From CAYXBG01 sp964463145 (GTDB taxonomy: Bacteria; Acidobacteriota; UBA6911; RPQK01; CBDAPI01), in assembly GCA_964463145.1 (NCBI GenBank), contig CAYXBG010000054.1, forward strand, positions 1 through 12,148: a DNA stretch of 12,148 nt. Reading direction: 5' to 3'. Within the stretch, counting starts at the first letter, position 1. Every line of letters begins with the position of its first letter. The notes beneath the pieces were generated by a model. The model did not search any database. It had not been told where the DNA came from and was given only the letters and a program-made list of their open reading frames with translations. The translations under genes were made by a program, and so were the position numbers. Shown in pieces: positions 1 through 6,324 of the stretch.

Positions 1-484
1 GCGCATGGGCAGCATCCTCAATCAAAAAAATGCCGCGAGCCCTACAATACTCAGCTACAGCCTCAAAATCTGGGGCGATAATGCCTCCGATATGAACCCA
101 TACAACCCCTGCCACATTTGGATGCCGCTTTATGGTCATCTCCAATATTTCCAAATTAGGGACAAAATGACTGGAGGTCATGTCCATGAAAACGGGCTGG
201 CCTCCGACTCGCAGAATGGCAGCTACGGTTGCAAAATTTGTATTTGTTGGAACTGCTATCTCCCGGCCCTTTGCACCCTTCAGGTCTAGAAGAACCTCTA
301 GAGCAGATGTCCCAGAGTTCAAAGCCACTGCATGTTTACATCCGATGTAATTTGCAAACTGCGATTCAAATTGCTCAGTGTAGGGACCTAAAATCAAAGT
401 CCCTCCTACCAAAATCTCTCCTAATTTTTTTTGAATCGACTCTATCTCTTGAGTACTTAGGTCCAAGTAAAATGGTTTAATCAC
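1..484 (-). CDS. DegT/DnrJ/EryC1/StrS-family PLP aminotransferase, 3' end cut by window edge
   Basis: The reverse strand reads open from a GTG at 484-482 to the window edge, giving 161 residues of a protein that is usually about 360-400 long. The N-terminal half of a sugar aminotransferase is visible: the phosphate-binding GTSAL at residues 58-62, a PTNTNFAT segment at 80-87, and IEDAAHA at 155-161, where D157 should contact the PLP pyridine nitrogen. The catalytic lysine lies beyond the edge. Family members transfer an amino group, usually from glutamate, to a keto-sugar nucleotide or keto-cyclitol. Where relatives often have a VHLYG-type segment, this one has VHIGG (130-134). The GTG start is preceded by GAGGTG with a 5-base spacer, and that site overlaps the stop region of the glycosyltransferase gene 9 bases upstream, which suggests coupled translation. 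The family assignment is firm; the substrate is unknown. Confidence 0.9.
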   Translation of the reverse strand, partial: MIKPFYLDLSTQEIESIQKKLGEILVGGTLILGPYTEQFESQFANYIGCKHAVALNSGTSALEVLLDLKGAKGREIAVPTNTNFATVAAILRVGGQPVFMDMTSSHFVPNLEILEMTIKRHPNVAGVVWVHIGGIIAPDFEAVAEYCRARGIFLIEDAAHA

Positions 485-493
485 TAGTGCACC

Positions 494-1375
494 TCAAATC
501 CGGTCATAATCATCTTCTTTTAGCTCCCAACCCGATTGGGTCTCGTATATTCTGGCATCCACATAGAAGCGGTACCAAAATCCCTGCAGAACGTGAAATA
601 TTAGGCCAGGCACCCCATCTAGGAAACCTCTTCTAAAAATATACCTATAGAAAAAATACAGCCCCGCCCGAAGCAATAATGGGCAGCGGCAGTATACGTT
701 AGTTTTGAGCCATCTGGTCCGTTCTACTTTTACACCAAACAACCGTGGCTTCATATCAGCTGCATCATTCCGAGTCTCCTGCAGAGTATCCCTTATTTCA
801 CCATCAGACAGATCATCATGCTTCTGCAACCAGTACTTCAGATTGTTTGCCCGATTATCTTCCAAAAAATCGTTCCTGGCCCACATCGCCTCACCTTTAC
901 TCAGAACAAAATGCTCTTCCGTTTTTTCTTCGTAACGGCCCACACCCTGCCTAAAAACACGCAGAATGTGATGAGGATAGATACCGCCATGCCTTAGCCA
1001 TCGGTTCATGAAATACATGCGCCGGTTGAGAAAAATGCCAGTGAACTCGTCACTCGCATCAGCCACCATCTCTCCCAGCTCACTCTTGAGTTTTGTGGGC
1101 ACAATTTCATCACTATCTAGACGCATGATCCATTCGTATTTAAAGGGGATGTTATCCAACGCCCAGTTGCACTGAATCGCATGGTTAACAAAGGAATTTT
1201 GGTAGATGTGGCACCCAAAAGACTCACAGATGGAAAGAGTTGCATCGGTGCTATAGGAATCAACGACACTAATATCATCGCTGAAATCCGAAACCGATTC
1301 CAGGCAGCGGCGAATGTTTTTCTCTTCATTGAAGGTGAGAACAAATATGGATATTGGGCTGTTCATCTCCTTCAC
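494..1375 (-). CDS. GT2 family glycosyltransferase, WaaE/KdtX-like
   Basis: This 293-residue GT-A-fold enzyme has the GT2 nucleotide-sugar site in order: VLTFNEEKNI at 12-21, VVDSYSTDAT at 37-46, and the metal-binding D-S-D at 87-89 inside LDSDE. YPHHILRVF (133-141), an acidic EEKTEEHF stretch (149-156), and an aromatic C-terminus with RRGFLDGVPGL (248-258) resemble the WaaE/KdtX group, whose known members add glucose to the LPS inner core. Length is normal for that group, and no signal peptide or certain membrane span is seen, so it should act at the cytoplasmic face of the inner membrane. The GTG start overlaps the upstream methyltransferase stop by 4 bases (GTGA) and has AGGAAGG just before it. 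An ATG at codon 4 is possible, but the purine-rich site would then abut the start. Donor and acceptor cannot be read from sequence. Confidence 0.9.
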   Translation of the reverse strand: MKEMNSPISIFVLTFNEEKNIRRCLESVSDFSDDISVVDSYSTDATLSICESFGCHIYQNSFVNHAIQCNWALDNIPFKYEWIMRLDSDEIVPTKLKSELGEMVADASDEFTGIFLNRRMYFMNRWLRHGGIYPHHILRVFRQGVGRYEEKTEEHFVLSKGEAMWARNDFLEDNRANNLKYWLQKHDDLSDGEIRDTLQETRNDAADMKPRLFGVKVERTRWLKTNVYCRCPLLLRAGLYFFYRYIFRRGFLDGVPGLIFHVLQGFWYRFYVDARIYETQSGWELKEDDYDRI

Positions 1376-2037
1376 TTCACCTTCCTCGCAAGAAGAATGA
1401 GGTGAGCACCGAAGGTCGGAAAAAGATCAGCTAACCATTCAAAAATCTTGCCACTAGGATGCCTTCTCGTTGAATAGAGCACGTGACTTGCAATAACTCG
1501 ATCCACTTCAAACCCATGCTGGGCTGCAAGTTCAGTCAGAGTTTTCTTAGTATGAAAATGGTAGTGATACGGGGCATAGACAAACATGGGAACCCGCCCT
1601 GCTAGAACGAGAAAGCGATTGAGAAAAAATGCTAGATTAGGCGTCGTTAACAGAAGCTTCCCATCGGGCTTTAGGACACGATAGCATTCATCGAGAAAAT
1701 CTCCTTCCTGCAGGGTATGCTCTATTACTTCACCGGCGGTTACGACGTCGTAGAATTCACTCTCAACAGGCAACCCATCTAAGATGTCACACTGGATCGT
1801 CTTAATACGAGGGTGCTCATGAGGACTTATATCCAAACCGGTGCAATCCCAACCAGCCTCGACTAGGTAGTCGGCAAAACTACCTTTAGAATAACCTATA
1901 TCAAGCAGATGCCCTTCCGGCTCGTCCCTGATTAGCCTGAGAGCCTTGCGAATGCGCTGTGGATCAGGGACCTCTAAGCCTGCATGGTGCAGGCGTTGGA
2001 CTTCCGTATTCGTCGATGTGCTTTTTTTGCTATCCAC
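1372..2037 (-). CDS. class I SAM-dependent methyltransferase (first of two)
   Basis: The protein has a Rossmann-type methyltransferase core. Numbered from the GTG at 2037 (221 residues), motif I LLDIGYSKGSF is at 44-54, the acidic end of strand 2 (GLDIS) at 67-71, YDVVTAGEVIEHT at 96-108, and VLKPDGKLLLTTPNL at 121-135. The HxxLxPGG-like order and the TTPN tail match the UbiG-like methyltransferases common in glycan loci. It probably methylates a sugar hydroxyl or a related group; the target is unknown. A longer reading starts at a GTG at 2067 and adds ten residues. I prefer 2037 because GGGGAG lies 7 bases before it, while the 2067 start has only a weak CAGG. The stop overlaps the GT2 start by 4 bases, so the two are probably translated together. 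Confidence 0.88.
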   Translation of the reverse strand: MDSKKSTSTNTEVQRLHHAGLEVPDPQRIRKALRLIRDEPEGHLLDIGYSKGSFADYLVEAGWDCTGLDISPHEHPRIKTIQCDILDGLPVESEFYDVVTAGEVIEHTLQEGDFLDECYRVLKPDGKLLLTTPNLAFFLNRFLVLAGRVPMFVYAPYHYHFHTKKTLTELAAQHGFEVDRVIASHVLYSTRRHPSGKIFEWLADLFPTFGAHLILLARKVK

Positions 2038-2069
2038 TGAATCTCTCCCCTGGCTAATTCGTGCCACTC

Positions 2070-2097
2070 CGAGCCTGCCCGAGAAAACCCGGGCTCG
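2070..2097 (-). other. GC-rich inverted repeat between the two methyltransferase genes
   Basis: CGAGCC at 2070-2075 and GGCTCG at 2092-2097 are exact inverted copies around a 16-base loop. An alternative pairing, GCCCG (2077-2081) with CGGGC (2090-2094), competes with it. The repeat lies in the leader of the 1372-2037 gene if that gene starts at 2037, about 30 bases before its ribosome binding site. No run of T follows in the transcribed direction, so it is not a normal rho-independent terminator. It may be an RNA structure affecting expression within the operon, or chance. Confidence 0.3.
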
Positions 2098-2133
2098 ATC
2101 CCTGAGTCATTTAATCACTGAAGACTCTTAGGC

Positions 2134-2778
2134 TCACAGTCCTTCCTTTTTTGCAACAATACCCATTGTCGTCATAAGTAGTCGATTGCGTAGTTTAGGA
2201 TACCGTCCCCAGAAATATTTAATATCGACTTGAAACCCCAGATTTGAAAAAACCGAAAGGTCGTTGGATGATAACTGAAATTGATTTTCAGAATGCCGGG
2301 CAAAAAAATGTCTCCAGACATGGAGAGGATGCCACGGATTTATTTCTATCCCCACATAGACCCCTCCAGGCTTGAGAACATGCCTGACTTGGGTCACAAC
2401 AGCACTCAAATTTCCTATCTGATGGAGAACAAGGCTACCGAACACAACATCGAAAACTTCGGCACGGAAAGGTAATCGAAGACAGTCGCCAGCAACAAAA
2501 CTCAAATGCGGGGCTTTATTAGCAAGGCAAACAGGAGACATGCGCTCCGGGAAAAGATCTGATGCTATTACTTTTTCCGGGGCAAACTTCTCTGCTATCA
2601 GACGTTCATAGACTGCCTCCCCTGCACCAATGGTCAATATTTTCTTGTCGGAAAAGATCTCATCTGGGTTCATCCAGCAACGAAGATATGACTCTAGATG
2701 AAGATATGGCTGCGGCTCAGTAGGCCAATTCTGTTTATAGTAGTCTCTCTCCGCAGTGTAGGAATAGTGGCGCTGCAT
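2134..2778 (-). CDS. class I SAM-dependent methyltransferase (second of two)
   Basis: This 214-residue protein has a methyltransferase fold: motif I ILTIGAGEAVYERL at 47-60, strand 2 VIASDLF at 70-76, FVAGDCLRLPF at 94-104 (the acidic residue expected to sit near the adenine), FDVVFGSLVLHQI at 109-121, and VLKPGGVYVGIEIN at 134-147. NPWHPLHVWRHFF (147-159) follows the last motif and may shape the substrate pocket. The second G of the usual GxGxG is replaced by E (GAGEA), a common variant. It differs clearly from the neighbouring methyltransferase and is not a recent duplicate. The ATG directly abuts the TAG of the upstream GT4 gene with no gap and only a weak AGGT-type site, which favours translational coupling. 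Probable role: methylating a glycan unit or its precursor; the exact target is unknown. Confidence 0.88.
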   Translation of the reverse strand: MQRHYSYTAERDYYKQNWPTEPQPYLHLESYLRCWMNPDEIFSDKKILTIGAGEAVYERLIAEKFAPEKVIASDLFPERMSPVCLANKAPHLSFVAGDCLRLPFRAEVFDVVFGSLVLHQIGNLSAVVTQVRHVLKPGGVYVGIEINPWHPLHVWRHFFARHSENQFQLSSNDLSVFSNLGFQVDIKYFWGRYPKLRNRLLMTTMGIVAKKEGL

Positions 2779-4029
2779 CTAGTTTACCTGCACTTGGGTT
2801 TCCATCTGATTAAACACATCGATCAATCTCGTCACGTGTTGCTCCCAATCAAAAATTGTGCGGACTCGGAGAAGACCATTTTCTCGTAGCTTACTTCTCA
2901 ACTCAACATCCTCCCGAACGCGCATTATTGATTGGGCAAAATCAGATGCGTTTTGAGGATCAAAGTACACTGCTGCATCGCCACAGACCTCTCTATTGAC
3001 AGTCGTATCAGAGGCAATTATTGGCAAGCCAGAGGCCATGGCCTCCACTAGAGGATGTCCAAAAGATTCTACTAACGATGGGAAAAGAAAGATGTCGGTG
3101 TCTCGATAGACACTCTCAACTTTTTCGTAAGGAACCGCCCCTACGAGTCTTAATAGAGGCTCCAATCTAGGATGACTCAGTAAATCTTTGTCTCTATTAC
3201 GTGTAGAGGTATCGACACGGTCGAGGTCTGATCTCTTGATAGTTAAAACAACAGTTAGCCCATCCCCATCTGGACCTGCCGCTATTTCAATAGCCTCAAG
3301 AAGGGTCCCAAAATTCTTATAATCGGCGTACTCAGCAATATAGCTGAACCGGCGATGCCCGGGCCACTTGATTGGGTCGGATCGATCTGTCGAGTATTTC
3401 ATCTTATTTTTCAGAGAAAATTTCTTTAGTGGGACCCCAAAATGGTTCACTACGGCCTTGTCTTGAGAAATCGTCACCGTCCGCCGGATACTCTCCAGCA
3501 TGCTTTGAGATGCCACCATAACTTTATCTGCACACTTTATAGATCCACACAAAAACAACTTCTGGAGTCTGAATATCAATCTTGTGTGCCAGCGTCTTTT
3601 CGGCAAGAAACCGACCTGGAATCTTTCAGAAAAGAATAGCCCATTCCTCACAAAAAGAAGTTGCTTGCAAGGAGCAAAGACCATCCCGAAATCAGACGTG
3701 GAAAACAAAACATCAATCTTCTCTTTCACCAAAATCCTTCTGAGCGTAATCTGATCCCACCAAAGTCTTTTCCATGGGCCTTGATATCCGACAGAGACCC
3801 CAACGATTTTAATTCTTGCTGTGCGCTGACTCAGTTCCTTGGCTAGAGAATCGGGAACATAGAGAACATAGTCCAAATCCACATTTCTTTTCGGAAGATC
3901 TCGGACCAAGTTTCTGACGTAAGTCTCTGCCCCTCCAGACTTTGCCGCAACCGCACTAATCAATACTTTCAAGCAAGGATCTGACCGACCTTTAGAAGAC
4001 TCTAGATAAGAACCCATCTGTTCACGCAT
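2779..4029 (-). CDS. GT4 family glycosyltransferase (group 1), 416 aa
   Basis: This retaining GT-B glycosyltransferase has an N-terminal acceptor domain with VLISAVAAKSGGAETYVRNL at 22-41, whose glycine-rich loop and GGAE are typical of the family. In the C-terminal donor domain, FSYIAEYADYKNF is at 228-240 and the E-X7-E donor-site motif ESFGHPLVE at 321-329, followed by AMASGLPIIASD. Length is usual for GT4. The first ~19 residues (polar and charged) lie before the conserved first strand and look like an extension, but no better start is visible and a TAA sits directly before this ATG in frame. The enzyme should add one sugar to the lipid-linked unit at the cytoplasmic membrane surface. It lies 53 bases downstream of the other GT4 gene and abuts the next methyltransferase. 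Sugar and linkage are unknown. Confidence 0.92.
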   Translation of the reverse strand: MREQMGSYLESSKGRSDPCLKVLISAVAAKSGGAETYVRNLVRDLPKRNVDLDYVLYVPDSLAKELSQRTARIKIVGVSVGYQGPWKRLWWDQITLRRILVKEKIDVLFSTSDFGMVFAPCKQLLFVRNGLFFSERFQVGFLPKRRWHTRLIFRLQKLFLCGSIKCADKVMVASQSMLESIRRTVTISQDKAVVNHFGVPLKKFSLKNKMKYSTDRSDPIKWPGHRRFSYIAEYADYKNFGTLLEAIEIAAGPDGDGLTVVLTIKRSDLDRVDTSTRNRDKDLLSHPRLEPLLRLVGAVPYEKVESVYRDTDIFLFPSLVESFGHPLVEAMASGLPIIASDTTVNREVCGDAAVYFDPQNASDFAQSIMRVREDVELRSKLRENGLLRVRTIFDWEQHVTRLIDVFNQMETQVQVN

Positions 4030-4051
4030 TTAACACCGAGTGAGTCCTACG

Positions 4052-4071
4052 ACCTCCAGGCTCATCAGCCT
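4052..4071 (-). other. short hairpin next to an orphan GGAGGT site in the gap between the two GT4 genes
   Basis: In the 53-base gap, AGGCT (4058-4062) and AGCCT (4067-4071) form a perfect 5-bp stem with a 4-base loop. In the transcript the stem is followed almost directly by GGAGGT (complement of 4052-4057), a consensus Shine-Dalgarno core. The next in-frame ATG is 22 bases further on, too far for normal use, and the only nearer start, a GTG, opens a reading frame that ends after four codons. The site may be a ribosome standby site, a relic, or chance. Confidence 0.3.
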
Positions 4072-4082
4072 AAACCCAAATA

Positions 4083-5216
4083 TCATCCCTCAATCAATTT
4101 ATCTAAAACGTTAAACCATTTGGATTTCATTGATGCAAAAGTGTAGCAGTCCAAAACTTTCTGGTACCCGTTTCGTCCTAGTTCCTCACATAGTTCTGGG
4201 CTATCGGATAAACGAATAAGGTACTCGGAAAGCTGTTTCACATCCTCATGACCTACGAGATAGCCGGTTGTCCCGTGCTCTATCACTTCCGGGGTACCTC
4301 CATTGTTACCTCCGATACAAGGTTTCCCAAAGGACATCGCCTCAGTAAAGACGATACCGAACCCTTCTTTCTGACTGGGAAGCACAAAAACATCACATTT
4401 TTTATACTGCTCAGTACGTTCTTGATCCGATACACGGCCAAGGAAGGTCACATTCCTAGCAACTCCTAGACTTTCAGCTAGCTTCTGAAGACGGCTACGG
4501 TCATCCCCGTCTCCCACAACATTCAAGTGTACTTCCCGACCAGCTTCCTTTACGCGAACCATAGACTGTAAAATTTGATCAAACCCCTTCAGTTCGTGAC
4601 CTTTCTGCAGCCTTCCGACAGATAAAACCCTGAACACTCTGAAGTCCTTCTTGCGGGTACCGGACAAGGCAGCAATACCAGCTTTTGGGAGACTCGGAGG
4701 CACTATCTCTATTTTTTGAGGAGGGACAGAATTATGCGTACAGAATTGGCTCGCCGTATATTCCGAGATCGTGATGACCGATCGCGCTCGATGCGTCGCG
4801 AGTCCTTGCAGTAAAGCTAATTTATCCCAAGCCTCATATCCATATATAAGTAAAATATGGCTGTGAATTAGGCGAAGCTTGCGTAGTAGCCAGGCGACTG
4901 GAGATTGTCTGATATGACCGACAATCAATAGGCTTTTAGGGTATTTAAGGGCACACAAGGTGGCCCTAAGTAAGAAGCCTAGCTTACTGCCATTACATCC
5001 AAGTATTTCCCCGTCTTCAATGCGATGTTCCAGATAGTTGCTCGGACCTTGATCCTTGAAAGCTAGACAACGGACAGTCACTCCTCGAAGGGCTGCGTAG
5101 GATTTAAAAATCTCCCATGATTGGCGAGTGTAAACTTCCAAGCCACCGGCTGGAATATCATACTGCGGGACTAGGTAGAGAATGGAGTGTGGCTCCACCC
5201 GATGTAATTCCCTCAT
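4083..5216 (-). CDS. GT4 family glycosyltransferase (group 1), 377 aa
   Basis: This is a GT-B-fold retaining glycosyltransferase. The N-terminal domain opens with SILYLVPQYDIPAGGLEVYT (11-30), containing the GG loop near the acceptor. The donor domain holds VLSVGRLQKGHELKGFD (197-213), LNVVGDGDDRSRL (231-243), NVTFLGRVSD (255-264), and the E-X7-E motif EGFGIVFTE at 284-292, followed by GKPCIGGNNGGTPEVIEHGTTGYLV (297-321, not quoted as one functional unit). Spacing and length are those of WcaL/PimB-type GT4 enzymes. It begins 10 bases after the radical SAM stop with only a weak TGAG-type ribosome site. It should act on the cytoplasmic side of the inner membrane, adding one sugar to the growing unit. 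It shares the fold but little close sequence with the neighbouring GT4, so the two probably form different linkages. The exact sugar cannot be inferred. Confidence 0.93.
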   Translation of the reverse strand: MRELHRVEPHSILYLVPQYDIPAGGLEVYTRQSWEIFKSYAALRGVTVRCLAFKDQGPSNYLEHRIEDGEILGCNGSKLGFLLRATLCALKYPKSLLIVGHIRQSPVAWLLRKLRLIHSHILLIYGYEAWDKLALLQGLATHRARSVITISEYTASQFCTHNSVPPQKIEIVPPSLPKAGIAALSGTRKKDFRVFRVLSVGRLQKGHELKGFDQILQSMVRVKEAGREVHLNVVGDGDDRSRLQKLAESLGVARNVTFLGRVSDQERTEQYKKCDVFVLPSQKEGFGIVFTEAMSFGKPCIGGNNGGTPEVIEHGTTGYLVGHEDVKQLSEYLIRLSDSPELCEELGRNGYQKVLDCYTFASMKSKWFNVLDKLIEG

Positions 5217-5226
5217 GCTGCATCGC

Positions 5227-6240
5227 TCACATTATGAAATTACAGCCCTGGCAAGGATGTGATTGGAATTCCTCTCTCTTGCGTTCTTCAGGATTGCGCC
5301 TAACAAAGCGTCTCAGTTCCTTGATCTCATCCGAGTTCCAGATCTGTCGGAGTGGAGTGTTTGTTAAATCGCCGACTTCATAGTCCATAGCCTTGTTGCA
5401 GCAGGGATTAACGATACCATTCCAGTCGACTACTAGGGCACCCCACAGCCAAAGACAACTATTCATTTGCAGCATACGACGTGTTCGCCGATCAACTTTT
5501 TTGTGCTGATCTTCCCAGGTATCCGGATCAGAATACCCATCGTACTTTAGGCAAAGACGATCCACACCGATTTCTTTAGCCATTTTTTTTGCCTGTTCAA
5601 TTTGGTGTTTATTGTGTTCGAAAATAATGAACTGCCATTCCACTATAGGCTTGCTTAAACCCAGCTTCTTCTTCCATTTAACGACCTGTCTCAGCCCATG
5701 CTCGACCAACTCATACCGTCCACCAATACGGTATTTGGAATAGGTTTCAGCATCCGTTCCATCCATGCTGATAATTAAATGTTCAAGTCCAGATTCCACC
5801 ACATCTCGATAGAACAGATCGTCTTTGTTAAATGAGAAATTGGTGCTTACCTGAGAGCCGACACCTCTTTTATCCGCACTCCCTATCATGTCTAGCAAAC
5901 GATCGTTAATGAAAGGCTCACCGTTATAGTAGAACTGGATCCGATAGAGCTGATCGGCAGCTTGGTCCAACAATGAGTTGAAAAGATCAAGGCTCATCAC
6001 GCGCCCGCGAGTTTTCTCCTTGAAACTAGGATCTGACTGCAAGCATCCCGGACAACGAAGCTGGCATGCTGCTGAGGACTCAATTTTTATTGAGATGGGC
6101 ATATTGGGAGTGTGGATGGGTCTTGTTAAAAGAGCCTGTGCAGTACGCACAAGATTCGCCAATCTCTTCGGAGTATGATGCCGCATATAGAATCGAGAAT
6201 GGCGGAGAATCGATCCTAACGGTGAACCCATATTGTACAT
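5227..6240 (-). CDS. radical SAM protein with twitch/SPASM-type auxiliary-cluster domain
   Basis: This 337-residue protein carries the radical SAM [4Fe-4S] motif C59-X3-C63-X2-C66, a GEP-type SAM-amine segment (NGEPF, 106-110), and LIISMDGTD at 155-163, usual in SPASM-subfamily barrels. At the C-terminus C262, then G275-X4-C280, and finally C330-X2-C333 fit the twitch pattern, which binds one auxiliary [4Fe-4S] cluster. The further cysteines of a full SPASM domain are absent because the protein ends four residues after C333. C281 is an extra neighbouring cysteine. Related enzymes oxidise alcohols (BtrN), mature peptides or do other radical chemistry; here, among glycosyltransferases and with no precursor peptide visible, a sugar or cyclitol substrate is more likely. 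About 45 N-terminal residues are basic and precede the barrel. The ATG has AGGGAG 13 bases upstream. The reaction is not known. Confidence 0.9.
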   Translation of the reverse strand: MYNMGSPLGSILRHSRFYMRHHTPKRLANLVRTAQALLTRPIHTPNMPISIKIESSAACQLRCPGCLQSDPSFKEKTRGRVMSLDLFNSLLDQAADQLYRIQFYYNGEPFINDRLLDMIGSADKRGVGSQVSTNFSFNKDDLFYRDVVESGLEHLIISMDGTDAETYSKYRIGGRYELVEHGLRQVVKWKKKLGLSKPIVEWQFIIFEHNKHQIEQAKKMAKEIGVDRLCLKYDGYSDPDTWEDQHKKVDRRTRRMLQMNSCLWLWGALVVDWNGIVNPCCNKAMDYEVGDLTNTPLRQIWNSDEIKELRRFVRRNPEERKREEFQSHPCQGCNFIM

Positions 6241-6278
6241 AATGTCAGATAATCTCCCTTACTAGGCAGGGCCTTCAT
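6216..6278 (-). CDS. possible 20-residue leader ORF overlapping the radical SAM start
   Basis: In the 84-base gap after the polymerase gene, an ATG at 6278-6276 is preceded by AAGGG with a 7-base spacer, better placed than the site of the radical SAM gene itself. It encodes MKALPSKGDYLTLCTIWVHR and stops 25 bases inside the radical SAM gene in another frame. It has no recognisable family, and a frame this short can arise by chance. If translated, it could couple ribosomes to the radical SAM start. This is a weak call. Confidence 0.15.
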   Translation of the reverse strand: MKALPSKGDYLTLCTIWVHR

Positions 6279-6324
6279 AGCTTAACCCTTACACCTATTC
6301 TGTCATGAATCCCGGTATTTTACA

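Noticed and set aside
5..480. Plus-strand reading frames of 94 and 83 codons at the left end
   Set aside because: They lie opposite the aminotransferase, whose motifs (GTSAL, EDAAHA) are clear on the minus strand; the plus-strand translations show no family features.
2070..2133. Rho-independent terminator between the methyltransferase genes
   Set aside because: The GC-rich inverted repeat is imperfect and is not followed by a T-run in the transcribed direction; the downstream genes clearly belong to the same operon.
2779..5216. Tandem duplication of the two GT4 genes
   Set aside because: They share only general GT4 motifs; their N-terminal halves and the sequence around E-X7-E differ too much for a recent copy.
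6241..6324. Sigma-70 promoter before the radical SAM gene
   Set aside because: An ATGACA resembles a -35 box, but nothing at 16-18 bases downstream matches a -10 box better than three of six bases.
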